NCBI GenBank assembly: GCA_017480185.1
Contig: JAFVBC010000023.1
Coordinates: forward strand, 1 to 51,733
DNA length: 51,733 bases
Direction of reading: 5' to 3'
Origin: Bacteroidales bacterium
GTDB taxonomy: Bacteria > Bacteroidota > Bacteroidia > Bacteroidales > P3
The first letter of the stretch is position 1, and each line of letters starts with the position of its first letter. Positions 27,201-35,615 of this stretch are shown here, in pieces. Under the pieces are notes generated by a model. The model did not search any database. It saw only the letters and a program-made list of their open reading frames with translations, and had not been told where the DNA came from. A program made the position numbers and the translations under genes.

Positions 27201-30200
27201 TGCAGTGTCGCAGTAGGGCAGTAGATGCACAGATGAAAGAGTGTTTATAACTATGTCTGTTCGACAATCTGAGTCCGTAGTACTGCAAAGGGAGGTTAGG
27301 CTATATGAGGTATCGGCTTGCAACATCAGTCGTAGTGGCACGTCGTTTCGACCCACGTGTGAGAATTGTTGGGCCTGTTGATTGTGCATACGATAGCCAA
27401 TGTAAAAGTTGGCAACTCCCACTGTGTCCCACGACACAAGTGTTGCTCCATCGGATGGTTGTGATATGCTTAACGTGCGAGGCAATGGGCACTCCGATAT
27501 GTAGAGGTTGCGAACCTCTACACGCCCTCCATTCAACAGTTCGAAACGAAGTCTTTTCGCATTATCAACCCTCACCCTTGCTCGTTGCCACTGTCCGGTT
27601 ACGGATGTGTGCAGGGTGTCTGTGCCTACAATTAGGTCGGTACTTGTAGCAGAGGATGTCCAGTCAAAGTCGACATACATTGAGGGTGTGGTAAATACAG
27701 GGCTTTGGATATATGTGGTTTGCGTTGCGGTGGCGGTTAAGAAAAATCCCTCTGATGTAATTCCTCCCCCAATGCTATTACTGGCATTGGTAGTTATTTG
27801 CCACCCCTTTGGAGAATAACAGTATGGTAGGGTCTCTGTATAGGTGGTAACAATCGGTGTTGGTTGGCCACACTCATTGATGTCGTAAGGACATAAAGTG
27901 TAGATGTCGTAAAGAGAGGTGTCGTATGGTAAGTACAGCGTTGTGTCGTGAGCGAAGGCCACCACTGTGCCACTTCCACGCAAAAAGCCCCGAGCCCCAT
28001 ATTCAATCTCGCCGCTACCCTGAATGTAAAGTTGGTTATTGTCGGATAGAGAGGCCTGGGGTAGTGTACACGTACAAATGTGGATGTTTCTAAATGTTAC
28101 GTTTGCCCCTCCGATGCTGCGCAAGGCAATAAATCTTCCAGAGCCCTGATAGGCTTGGAAGGGAACGTGGTATGGCCGTATTACTCCTGTAGGAGCAATG
28201 ATGGTATCAATGGGGAGGAAAGAAGACCAGTCGCCTTGACGTTGCATCACCCCAACCTCAACGCTGCAGTTTCCAGTTACATCGGCGTAAAGATGTGCGT
28301 CGGCTATACGACTGATATTTAACTCCGGACATATCCATGTAGAGAAACTGAGTGATGGTAGGCAGAATGACAGGTCTTCTTCGCCTGGAGTTGTGAATGA
28401 TAAAGGCTCTGTGCAACTTTGACCGAGGCTATCGGCGCGATAATGCAGGCTGTAGGGTGTTTGTGGCAACAGTCCGTCAATGATGTATGGATCGCTGGTG
28501 ATACGGACTATATTAGTAGAACCTTGTGATGAATTGGTTTGGTGGTACTCCACAAAATAATCCTGTATGGGCAGACCCACGTTCAACTCTATACTACGTG
28601 CTGACACTATTGACACCGTAGGTGTAAATGTTTTTGTTAGTTTCACGCTGTCAATTTGCACTTCCGTGCGTTGACCAGTCGACACACATTTAATGGCTAT
28701 TCGGCCACTTGTAGAAGTGTAACCCAATGTTCGCAGCGCGACCTTCTGCCATTGAGTCGTGCCCAATAGTCGCACAGTATCGTGGGCTACAAATGTGTTA
28801 GCGTTGTCAACGTTTGCAATTTCGCCCACCATTATTCGTGTAATTGTGGGCAGACCTGTCTTTACGCTGAAAGACATCTGCATACTGTCGTTGCCCAATG
28901 CCAGCACTGGCAGGGCTATTATACTGGCGGCAGCAGACGACCCCACCATGCGAAGCACCTTGTTGCTCCCGTTTGCAGTGAGTGATGGGGTGGATTCTGA
29001 AGACTGACAGATTCGCCAATCGTAGGGCATACCCGCCAAAGGCAATGCGTCAAAGTCTTCGCACAGAGGTAATGCGGTTTCGCTTTCAAACTGCACCGAC
29101 AGGGGCATGCACGAGACAACGTCCAAGCATTGAGGTGTGAGATAGGCTTCATAGTGCAGGGTGGGGTCAACATTTGAGGGCAACTCAAAGTAGGTTCCAT
29201 TTATGTTGTCAACGGTGCCTCCTCCTTGTGTCAATCCAGCCACGCCGTATTCCACCCTCACCGATGCCATCTGCCCGACATTGTTCCAGGCTATTCCGTA
29301 ATCGTGGTTTGTTCGCACCGAGTCTATCGTACATCGGCTCATCTCAACATCGTCCACATACAATGTTGCTGTCGGCGAGGTTCGAGCCACTTTCATTGCC
29401 ACATATTGGCCATAGCGCAGAGAATCAATACGCGACACAATGCGTTGCCACTGCCCTGCCGATGACAGGACAACGGTGTCGGTGGCCACAAACGAGGCTG
29501 CCGAGTCGGGGTGATCTATGGTGCCAAACACCAGGTAGGCATTCTCCGCGGCCATGGATAGAGGGGCATACACCTGCATAGCAATGGTCATCTCTCCTCT
29601 GTTTTCGGTCCGAGGCAGCACCACGGTGCTGCCTGTCGAGACAGCCATGCTGTGCCCCCCACGGTAGTAGTTTGCATCGCTAACACTAATCGTACCATCG
29701 CGCGCATTCCAATGAGCGGGGGCATATCCAGTTGTGGTCGACTCAAAATCGCTGCAATAGGGTAGAGAAATACGTTGTTCGTGAGTGTTGATAGCCAGAA
29801 CCTCAATGGTGTCAAGGAGGCTTGTTCCGCTGTATCTGCGCATTATTCCCGCCTTTTTTCCGCACGGGCAAAAAGCACGTATGTTGAAAACGTACTGTGT
29901 GCCATTGTCAAGCCCCGAGATTATGCCCGGCTGGGTGAAGAAGGTGTCGCACTGTGGCTGGTTGTTTTTACGGTAAGAGAACTCGATGGCTACTGCCTCA
30001 TCGGAAGTCCAGCCAATCATGGCACTCCTCTCATCGGGGGTTGAGATGCTGATGCTTTGAACTACGCAGGATTGAATGCAGAGGTCGTCAATGAAAAGAT
30101 GCGTCTCGGCCGTGCTGCCTCCCTCCAGTTTCATTGCCCAATGCACACTGTCGTGAGGTAGTGATACTATGTTGCGTTGCCACACATTAGCTGTGCCAAG

Positions 30201-32669
30201 GTCAATGGTGTCGTGTGGTACGAATGTGTTTGGGCTGTCAACATCGGTCATTGTGCCTATCAGCAGGTGTGCACCGTTGACGTTTTGTGTTACGAGCGAC
30301 CAAAAATATAACTTGGCCGAGCATTGGTCAATATTCACATCTGGCAGCAATGCAATGGTGTGGTTGGACGAGGTGGCTGCAAACATCAGCGATTTTCCGC
30401 CCGAATGGTTGCGCGATGAGCTCACCATGGGGTAGTTTCCCACGTCGCTGTGGCGCATCCAGCCCGAAGGGAATGCCCCGTTGCCTACCGAGGCAAAGTT
30501 CTCACATAGTGGTATGGCTTGTGGAGGGTCGAGTGTTTGTCCGTATGTGGTCAGGTAGCTACAGGTGGGAGCCTCTGATGAAGGCCATAGGTGAAAGCAA
30601 TAGGTGGTAGATGGCGTCAGGTTGCGTATGGTGTCGAACAGGCGGTTTGCTCCTACACGCAGTCGTGTGCCGCTGCCAACAGCAAAGTCGACGGTGGTGT
30701 TTGTTACTGCTTTATACTCAATGTCTACGCTATCGGCATTGTTGCTTGCTTGCCAGTGTAAAACCATGTGGTCTTGGCTGCGTCCTGTTATCGATGTTGC
30801 AAGCACCGTAGAGGACTTGAGGCCAAAGTCGTCAATTTGCCACGATCCGCCGCTGGCCTTAAACGTTAGGCGGCGTGCAGTGAATTGTGGCATGGGGTTT
30901 ATAAGCAGGCGTTGCCATGTGCCGTTGCCTTCAAGGGTGGCTATGGTGGTTAGTTCGGTGCCCGATGAATTGGCAAGTGCCACCATGAGCGTTCCACTGC
31001 CTTTGACCCATGCTTCAAGCATCAGCCCCTCGGTGGGCTGTGGTGTTGAGGGCAACGAAAGAATGCTGCCCGTAGCGAGCTGTATCGACTTCTGACCATG
31101 TAACCCCGACGATGCGATGCTTGCTGTGCCCTCTTGGCATATCCATCCTTCGGGCAGCGAGGTCATACCCTCAAATCCTGTGCAAAGTGGCAGCTCAAGT
31201 TCGTGAGTCAATGTGCGAAACGTCAGTTGGTCGGAGGGCAATGACCTGTCGCCACAAGCAGGCATTAGCTCAACCACATAGTCGCTGCCAGCCTGCAGAT
31301 TGTTGATAGTGAGTGGCATGTTGGCAACAGACAGCAGTGTCCATTGCTCCGAGTTGGCCTCTCTGATGCGGCATTGCAGACTGCCACCTGCACTAAGTGT
31401 GAGGGTATCTATCGTCAATGTGGCATGATTGGTGCCAATGGCAGCAACTCGCAGTCGGTCGGTAAGGCATCGACCCACGCGCACTTCGTCAACAGACAGT
31501 GTGCCGACACCCACGGCTCGCAGCGCAATATAGCGTCCGTTGCCAGCATAGGCCGATAGCGAACCGATGGCAAAGCCACCTTGCGGTGTGGCAGCTATTG
31601 TGTCGACGGGAACAAATGTCAATGTTTCAAAGGGGTATTCCGCCACTCCTACCGCTATGCGTGTGTTGTTGGTTGAAGAGAATTTTACGGCCACTTTTAG
31701 GTCGGATGGCACGCCCTCCGTCATTCGTGGCAAAACAGCAAAGGGCAAGGCCGAAGCAGAGGCCGTTACGGCCAGTGCCCCATTAGCCACGCGCGGTTGT
31801 GCCAATGTGGGGAAAAGCCAGTCGGTGGGCAGGGTGTCAAAGGCTTGGCTATAAGCCGTTGCGAGCGATGTTTGTGGCAGTGTGGTGGCTTGCACTTCGA
31901 TGGGTGTGCCCGACGAGCAACCGATGCTGAATGTGTAGGTTGTTTGGGGTGTAAGACCGGTGATGTGTAGTGGTGGATTGCTGCCATCAACGCTTTGGTC
32001 GGCATAGTTTACGGTTACCGAGCCTTGCCCGTGAATTACATAGTCGAGCATCAAATCGGTGGTGCCCACAAAACCCACCTCGGCACTGTTGACATTGCAA
32101 AAGTCTATGCTCACATCGTCAACCAACATGGTGGTTTGGTCGGATTGCAAAGCTCGTTCAACCCTGAAAGCCACGCGTTTGGCTTGCGGCGAGAAGTGGC
32201 GCAGCGGCACTATTACCCATTGCCACGTGTCGGAGCGAGCCACGTGCAGTGTGTCGAGCCCAAACAAACGTCGGGTGTAGCGTGCTGTGTCGGTGCAAAG
32301 CCCCACTATGAGGTGGGCCGAAGTGGAGTGGCTGCGCATTCGGAAGCGTAGGATAAGCCCCCCCATGCTGTCGGAATTCAGTGGTGGAGTGATGGCCATT
32401 GCGTAGTGGCTCTCGGCATTGCTACCTGGGTACAGTTGCAACACGTTGTTTGTGGCATCGTCGGGGGCAGCAACTATGCGTGGTGGGTCGCCCATGTCAA
32501 AGTTGCATGTGCCAAACCAGCAGGGAGGTAACTGCATTGCGGTTGTACCATTGCCGTTAAAGGCCTCGGCAAAGGGCAGAGTGGCGGTGTCGCACACCTG
32601 TTGTGCCCGCAGGGGCAGCCCCATGCCGACAATTGTTAGCAGCAATATGTATATCCACTTTTTACGCAA
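24297..32669 (-). CDS. Giant secreted multi-domain protein, T9SS type B sorting tail
   Basis: The second giant secreted protein has about 2790 residues. The frame is open to 32771 but has no signal there. A TTG at 32669 gives MRKKWIYILLLTIVGMG then LRAQ, a good signal peptide, so I use it. About nine choice-of-anchor-J/MAM-like modules follow (LPFAEAFNGN ... PPCW; LPLCTGFEGM ... GWIC; IPLCENFA ... GWMRH), alternating with fibronectin-like segments (LTPSTTYCFHLWPS). After that comes a CxxD-like region (SGCIDYTNLTAGYVTCQYG), Ig/PKD-like segments (YTVTLMAGI, TTYRLDADYD), and a C-terminal type B sorting domain: IPNAFTPVADDNKTFFV, YEIDIFNRKGLLVY, DEHWDGK, CPMGTYVFRIRY, GSVMLIR. Type B tails are processed by T9SS like type A but by a distinct sorting route. 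Probably a surface adhesin; no enzyme motif seen. Confidence 0.88.
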   Translation of the reverse strand: MRKKWIYILLLTIVGMGLPLRAQQVCDTATLPFAEAFNGNGTTAMQLPPCWFGTCNFDMGDPPRIVAAPDDATNNVLQLYPGSNAESHYAMAITPPLNSDSMGGLILRFRMRSHSTSAHLIVGLCTDTARYTRRLFGLDTLHVARSDTWQWVIVPLRHFSPQAKRVAFRVERALQSDQTTMLVDDVSIDFCNVNSAEVGFVGTTDLMLDYVIHGQGSVTVNYADQSVDGSNPPLHITGLTPQTTYTFSIGCSSGTPIEVQATTLPQTSLATAYSQAFDTLPTDWLFPTLAQPRVANGALAVTASASALPFAVLPRMTEGVPSDLKVAVKFSSTNNTRIAVGVAEYPFETLTFVPVDTIAATPQGGFAIGSLSAYAGNGRYIALRAVGVGTLSVDEVRVGRCLTDRLRVAAIGTNHATLTIDTLTLSAGGSLQCRIREANSEQWTLLSVANMPLTINNLQAGSDYVVELMPACGDRSLPSDQLTFRTLTHELELPLCTGFEGMTSLPEGWICQEGTASIASSGLHGQKSIQLATGSILSLPSTPQPTEGLMLEAWVKGSGTLMVALANSSGTELTTIATLEGNGTWQRLLINPMPQFTARRLTFKASGGSWQIDDFGLKSSTVLATSITGRSQDHMVLHWQASNNADSVDIEYKAVTNTTVDFAVGSGTRLRVGANRLFDTIRNLTPSTTYCFHLWPSSEAPTCSYLTTYGQTLDPPQAIPLCENFASVGNGAFPSGWMRHSDVGNYPMVSSSRNHSGGKSLMFAATSSNHTIALLPDVNIDQCSAKLYFWSLVTQNVNGAHLLIGTMTDVDSPNTFVPHDTIDLGTANVWQRNIVSLPHDSVHWAMKLEGGSTAETHLFIDDLCIQSCVVQSISISTPDERSAMIGWTSDEAVAIEFSYRKNNQPQCDTFFTQPGIISGLDNGTQYVFNIRAFCPCGKKAGIMRRYSGTSLLDTIEVLAINTHEQRISLPYCSDFESTTTGYAPAHWNARDGTISVSDANYYRGGHSMAVSTGSTVVLPRTENRGEMTIAMQVYAPLSMAAENAYLVFGTIDHPDSAASFVATDTVVLSSAGQWQRIVSRIDSLRYGQYVAMKVARTSPTATLYVDDVEMSRCTIDSVRTNHDYGIAWNNVGQMASVRVEYGVAGLTQGGGTVDNINGTYFELPSNVDPTLHYEAYLTPQCLDVVSCMPLSVQFESETALPLCEDFDALPLAGMPYDWRICQSSESTPSLTANGSNKVLRMVGSSAAASIIALPVLALGNDSMQMSFSVKTGLPTITRIMVGEIANVDNANTFVAHDTVRLLGTTQWQKVALRTLGYTSTSGRIAIKCVSTGQRTEVQIDSVKLTKTFTPTVSIVSARSIELNVGLPIQDYFVEYHQTNSSQGSTNIVRITSDPYIIDGLLPQTPYSLHYRADSLGQSCTEPLSFTTPGEEDLSFCLPSLSFSTWICPELNISRIADAHLYADVTGNCSVEVGVMQRQGDWSSFLPIDTIIAPTGVIRPYHVPFQAYQGSGRFIALRSIGGANVTFRNIHICTCTLPQASLSDNNQLYIQGSGEIEYGARGFLRGSGTVVAFAHDTTLYLPYDTSLYDIYTLCPYDINECGQPTPIVTTYTETLPYCYSPKGWQITTNASNSIGGGITSEGFFLTATATQTTYIQSPVFTTPSMYVDFDWTSSATSTDLIVGTDTLHTSVTGQWQRARVRVDNAKRLRFELLNGGRVEVRNLYISECPLPRTLSISQPSDGATLVSWDTVGVANFYIGYRMHNQQAQQFSHVGRNDVPLRLMLQADTSYSLTSLCSTTDSDCRTDIVINTLSSVHLLPYCDTATYSLRSSIPSRWQTLTDSNAATRYYIIPRFDIDSMNKLNVTFEAQTTSGYATNVTLGVMSDATDADSFDSICAFYISNQTFQLCSKALSHYFGTGRLLALRINTTDAVEIRRFMVNTCSHNNMHIAEATPTSVRFEWEQQGSLTIDFEYGESGFIPGSGILRRVSGTTSVTIYNLVPLKNYTFFVRSSCTDACINYQITDTFHIFTPMGGSGCIDYTNLTAGYVTCQYGSYDNPSANTGRVDYGYTSPTSRHTVHNDTAERDARTDNRLRTVPMGHEASVRLGNWSSGGAGQAEAECITYSMTVDLDNADLLLLKYAAVLQDPEHSQRLQPRFRMEVLNQQGELIDACSKADFIANANLGWNIAANDVLWKDWTTVGLDLTPYAGQTILIRLTTNDCGEGSHFGYAYFTLECSQKSMSSEGCSHVASNRFSVPDGFNYRWYTNHSNTTISTEQSIYVPSDNSVTYYCDLSFIDQPTCKFTMSAFAGARFPLAIIDTVLTQGQCAFDLQLTNRSTISADGVTPIGTGERCETGMWILPNGDTSIANNISLHLSDTGLYTVTLMAGIANNQCIDTLTLPLHIGFAHPNIILTGDTVQCNNHPIVPPTILHAQTIANYLTDTIRLATHTDIVYHYATVDTNGCIDTLHHSLTLYPAYLFVERDSLCITARDYSWRDTVVHFAASDTSLQATRQHYTTHQCDSIYRLELDLHSMQPPQISVESHPDCNTLYHSIEATGNARFWRWTTSVVDSTLVGHESETYLAVKPVQTTTYRLDADYDTIARCPVSTSITLSPFSRPTATLRVRPLFIVPPDLRFSAIDQSQTYASRQWIIDGQPISDTNFSINGIASENNDSLRIALVVTNGTCYDTAWQAIPIHISDLFIPNAFTPVADDNKTFFVRGKNISHYEIDIFNRKGLLVYHSTDIDEHWDGKNTNGINCPMGTYVFRIRYSASFKPEQYQYRTGSVMLIR

Positions 32670-32686
32670 AACATTGATACAACGCT

Positions 32687-32694
32687 CAAAGTTG
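32687..32694 (-). promoter_or_regulatory. Possible -7 box of the type B giant gene
   Basis: On the minus strand this reads CAACTTTG, one mismatch from TAnnTTTG. It lies about 18 nt before the proposed TTG start. Its position supports starting the protein near 32669 rather than at 32771. Confidence 0.35.
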
Positions 32695-32765
32695 CTTATT
32701 ATTGCGCATAAATATAAATGGGTGCGAGAATAGCTTTGTAGAGTGGAAAGTGGGTAGCAAGTAAG

Positions 32766-32863
32766 GGGCAAGTAGGGCAGTTCTTCAGTTGTTCTTCAGT
32801 CAATGACTGAAGAACAACTGAAGAACGACTGAAGAAGTGCCGAAGTTGATACCTACTTGATCC
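32766..32863. repeat. CTTCAGT palindromic element, copy 3
   Basis: Perfect 23-bp arms (32780-32802 with 32804-32826) are made of GTTCTTCAGT units. The left end is GGGGCAAGTAGG and the right end GTTGATACCTACTTGATCC, so both outer ends carry the CCTACTTGnnCC motif in inverted orientation. The element lies between two divergent genes. Confidence 0.88.
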
Positions 32864-32947
32864 TAATATCGCTGGTCAAAGGCAGTCTCTTTTGATGCAA
32901 GTGCAATAAACCGTGCAAAAGTGCGTTATGGCGAAAAACTAAACGTT

Positions 32948-34699
32948 ATGATAGATTTCAACGCACTGAATATCGACCAGTCGGCAAAAGACAATATTGC
33001 TGTTTGGATGAATGGCTCGTACGACGAGCAAACAAAGCAAGCCATAGAGGTTATGGCAGCCAACCCTGTTGAGTTGAACGAGAGTTTTTACAGGCACCTT
33101 GAGTTTGGCACAGGTGGGTTGCGTGGCATCATGGGTGTTGGCACCAATCGAATGAACCGTTACACTGTGGCCATGGCAACGCAAGGGCTGGCCAACTATG
33201 TAAGGCAGTGCTATCCTGCTGGCGAGCCACTTAAAGCAGCCGTTTCGCACGACAGTCGCAACCACAGTCGCGAGTTTGCCGAGATAACGGCCAACGTGCT
33301 TGCGGCCAATGGCTTTAAGGTGTATCTGTTCGACGGTATGCGCCCCACACCAGAGTTGAGCTTTGTTGTGCGCCACTATGGTTGCCACACCGGTGTGATG
33401 GTTACGGCCAGCCACAATCCAAAGGAGTATAACGGCTACAAGGCCTATTGGAACGACGGCTGTCAGCTGACCGCTCCTCACGACACGGGCGTGATTGACC
33501 AGGTGTTGAAAATTCAGCATCTTGAAGATGTGAAGATGACGGGTGGCGAGAAAAACATAGAGATAATTGGCGAGGAACTTGACAAGATATACCTTGCACG
33601 AGTAGAGAAAAACTCTCTCAACCCCGACATTATCAAGCGTCATGCTGGCATAAAGATAGTCTACACCCCGCTGCATGGCACAGGCATAGTGCTTATACCT
33701 CGCATGCTGCGCCAGTTGGGCTTCACGGGGGTGAATGTGGTTGAAGAACAGGCCGTGCCCGATGGCAATTTCCCCACCACACCGTCGCCCAATCCCGAGG
33801 AGCATGCAGCCATGAAAATGGCCGTAGACCTTGCCAAAAAGATTGATGCCGACATTGTGTTTGCTTCCGATCCCGATGCCGATCGTGTGGGAGTGGCTGT
33901 GAAACGCCCCGATGGCGATTGGATGCTGCTCAACGGCAATCAAACCCTCTCGGTGATTCTTTATTACCTCATCAATCAGTGGCAGGAAAAAGGTATGTTG
34001 CGTGGCAATGAATATGTGGTGAAGACCATCGTTACGAGCAACTTGCCAGCCGACATTGCGCAGAATGCTGGCGTGAAGGTGTACGATGTGTTGACGGGCT
34101 TCAAATACATTGCTGGTAAAATTCGCGAGGTGGAGGGCAAGGAGACCTTCATCGGTGGTGGCGAGGAAAGCTATGGGTACATGATTGGCGACTTTGTGCG
34201 CGACAAGGATGCTGTGGCTTCGTGCTCGATGATTGCCGAAATTGCTGCATGGGCACAGGAACAAGGCAAGACGTTTTTCGACATCTTGGTCGACATCTAT
34301 CTGCGCTACGGTTTCTATAAAGAGGGACTGGTGTCGGTTGTGAGAAAGGGTAAGAGTGGTGCCGAAGAGATAAAACAGATGATGGCCAACTATAGGAGCA
34401 ACCCTCCTGCTGCCATCTGTGGCGACAGGGTGGTGTGTGTTAAGGACTATCAGCTGCACACCAGCCTCGACCTCACCACAGGCCAATCCTCGCCGATCGA
34501 CCTGCCAACGAGCAATGTGCTTCAGTTCTTTACCCAAAATGGGATGAAGGTAACGGTGCGCCCCAGTGGCACCGAACCGAAGATTAAGTATTACTTCAGC
34601 GTGCGTGCCACTCTTGACAGTGCCGCCAACTATGAGACGGTGAATGCCGAGTTGGATGCAAGGATAGAGGCCATAAAGAAAGACCTGCAGTTGGTGTAG
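32948..34699 (+). CDS. Phosphoglucomutase/phosphomannomutase family enzyme
   Basis: This 583-residue phosphohexomutase moves phosphate between C1 and C6 of hexose phosphates. The four family sites are intact: phosphoserine loop VTASHNPKEYNGYKAYW, metal loop DPDADRVGV, sugar loop GGGEESYGYMIGD and phosphate loop RPSGTEPKIKYYFS. HLEFGTGGLRGIMGVGTNRMN near the N-terminus is typical of the long PgcA/PMM-like subgroup. I chose ATG 32948 (MIDFNALNID) because the upstream extension to 32921 has no conserved sequence. Which hexose is preferred cannot be told. It leads a run with a small membrane protein, recR and nagZ; an antisense frame of similar length is a shadow. Confidence 0.93.
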   Translation: MIDFNALNIDQSAKDNIAVWMNGSYDEQTKQAIEVMAANPVELNESFYRHLEFGTGGLRGIMGVGTNRMNRYTVAMATQGLANYVRQCYPAGEPLKAAVSHDSRNHSREFAEITANVLAANGFKVYLFDGMRPTPELSFVVRHYGCHTGVMVTASHNPKEYNGYKAYWNDGCQLTAPHDTGVIDQVLKIQHLEDVKMTGGEKNIEIIGEELDKIYLARVEKNSLNPDIIKRHAGIKIVYTPLHGTGIVLIPRMLRQLGFTGVNVVEEQAVPDGNFPTTPSPNPEEHAAMKMAVDLAKKIDADIVFASDPDADRVGVAVKRPDGDWMLLNGNQTLSVILYYLINQWQEKGMLRGNEYVVKTIVTSNLPADIAQNAGVKVYDVLTGFKYIAGKIREVEGKETFIGGGEESYGYMIGDFVRDKDAVASCSMIAEIAAWAQEQGKTFFDILVDIYLRYGFYKEGLVSVVRKGKSGAEEIKQMMANYRSNPPAAICGDRVVCVKDYQLHTSLDLTTGQSSPIDLPTSNVLQFFTQNGMKVTVRPSGTEPKIKYYFSVRATLDSAANYETVNAELDARIEAIKKDLQLV

Positions 34700-34747
34700 G
34701 CTTTTTATGGATGGCAGATGGCATGGAAACGTTAAATTGAAACAGTA

Positions 34748-35017
34748 ATGAAGAGTTTGGGGTGGCAAATGTTTTTTGCCTTATTGCTTAGCGATGTGGT
34801 GGCCGCAGTCATGTTGCGACTGGGTGTAGGCCTTGGCACCACGTTGGTGATATTCGCCATGGTGTTTGTGATACTGGCCATTGTGCTTGTGTTTGGCAGC
34901 CGAGCCGCACGCAAGGCCAAGCAACGCGAACAACAGGCTCAAGCCAAGATAGAGCAACTGCAGGAACAGGTGGCTGGCGAGGCACAGAAGAAAGCCGACG
35001 ATGGAACTGCCGTCTGA
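34748..35017 (+). CDS. Small membrane protein with two helices and a charged tail
   Basis: I do not recognise a named family. The 89-residue product has two hydrophobic helices (MFFALLLSDVVAAVMLRLGV and TTLVIFAMVFVILAIVLVFG), followed by a Lys/Arg/Gln/Glu-rich tail (RKAKQREQQAQAKIEQLQEQ) that probably forms a short cytoplasmic coiled coil. The last 17 bp overlap recR, so the gene is translated with it. The start at ATG 34748 fits the first helix. Function unknown. Confidence 0.7.
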   Translation: MKSLGWQMFFALLLSDVVAAVMLRLGVGLGTTLVIFAMVFVILAIVLVFGSRAARKAKQREQQAQAKIEQLQEQVAGEAQKKADDGTAV

Positions 35018-35615
35018 AGTGTTGCAAACGGCAGTCGACCAGTTGTCGACCCTGCCAGGCGTGGGCAAACGCTCGGCATTGCGTTTTGCGCTGCACCTTT
35101 TGCGCTGCACCGATGGCGAGGTGAATGCTTTGGCCGACTCGGTAAGGGCTTTGAAAACCGACCTCTGTCAGTGTCGTGTGTGTCATAATCTGAGCGATCT
35201 GCCTGTGTGCCCCATTTGCAGTAGCTCCAAACGACTGCGCGACACGGTGTGTGTGGTTGAGAATGTGCAGGATGTGATGGCCATAGAAGCCACTCAACAA
35301 TATCGTGGGTTGTATCATGTGTTGGGTGGTGTAATATCGCCCATTGATGGCGTTGGGGTGCACGATATAGAGATAGACTCGCTCGTTGATCGAGTAAAAA
35401 ATGCCGATCCCGATGCAGTTAACGAGGTGATACTTGCTTTGCCTACCACCATGGAGGGCGACACGACAAACTACTACATTAACAAACAATTGTCCCCAAC
35501 AGGTGTTAAGGTTACCACACTGGCACGTGGTGTGGCGGTGGGCGATAGCCTTGAGTATGCCGACCGCATTACTCTTGGCCGCAGCATTGTGGGGCGTGTA
35601 CCTTTCGACGCATGA
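35001..35615 (+). CDS. recR: Recombination mediator protein RecR
   Basis: This 204-residue protein works with RecO (and RecF) to load RecA on gapped DNA. The helix-hairpin-helix LSTLPGVGKRSALRFALHLL is followed by the four-cysteine zinc finger CQCRVCHNLSDLPVCPIC, then the Toprim domain (VCVVENVQDVMAIE, YRGLYHVLGGVISPIDGVG) and the C-terminal KVTTLARGVAVGDSLEYAD. Length and order are standard. It overlaps the small membrane gene by 17 bp upstream and the next gene by 4 bp (ATGA), so translation is coupled. Confidence 0.98.
   Translation: MELPSEVLQTAVDQLSTLPGVGKRSALRFALHLLRCTDGEVNALADSVRALKTDLCQCRVCHNLSDLPVCPICSSSKRLRDTVCVVENVQDVMAIEATQQYRGLYHVLGGVISPIDGVGVHDIEIDSLVDRVKNADPDAVNEVILALPTTMEGDTTNYYINKQLSPTGVKVTTLARGVAVGDSLEYADRITLGRSIVGRVPFDA

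Noticed and set aside
32939..34768. 609-residue open frame on the minus strand opposite the phosphohexomutase
   Set aside because: It mirrors a well-conserved gene, has no recognisable motif and has the His/Val/Gly-rich composition typical of antisense frames in this codon usage.
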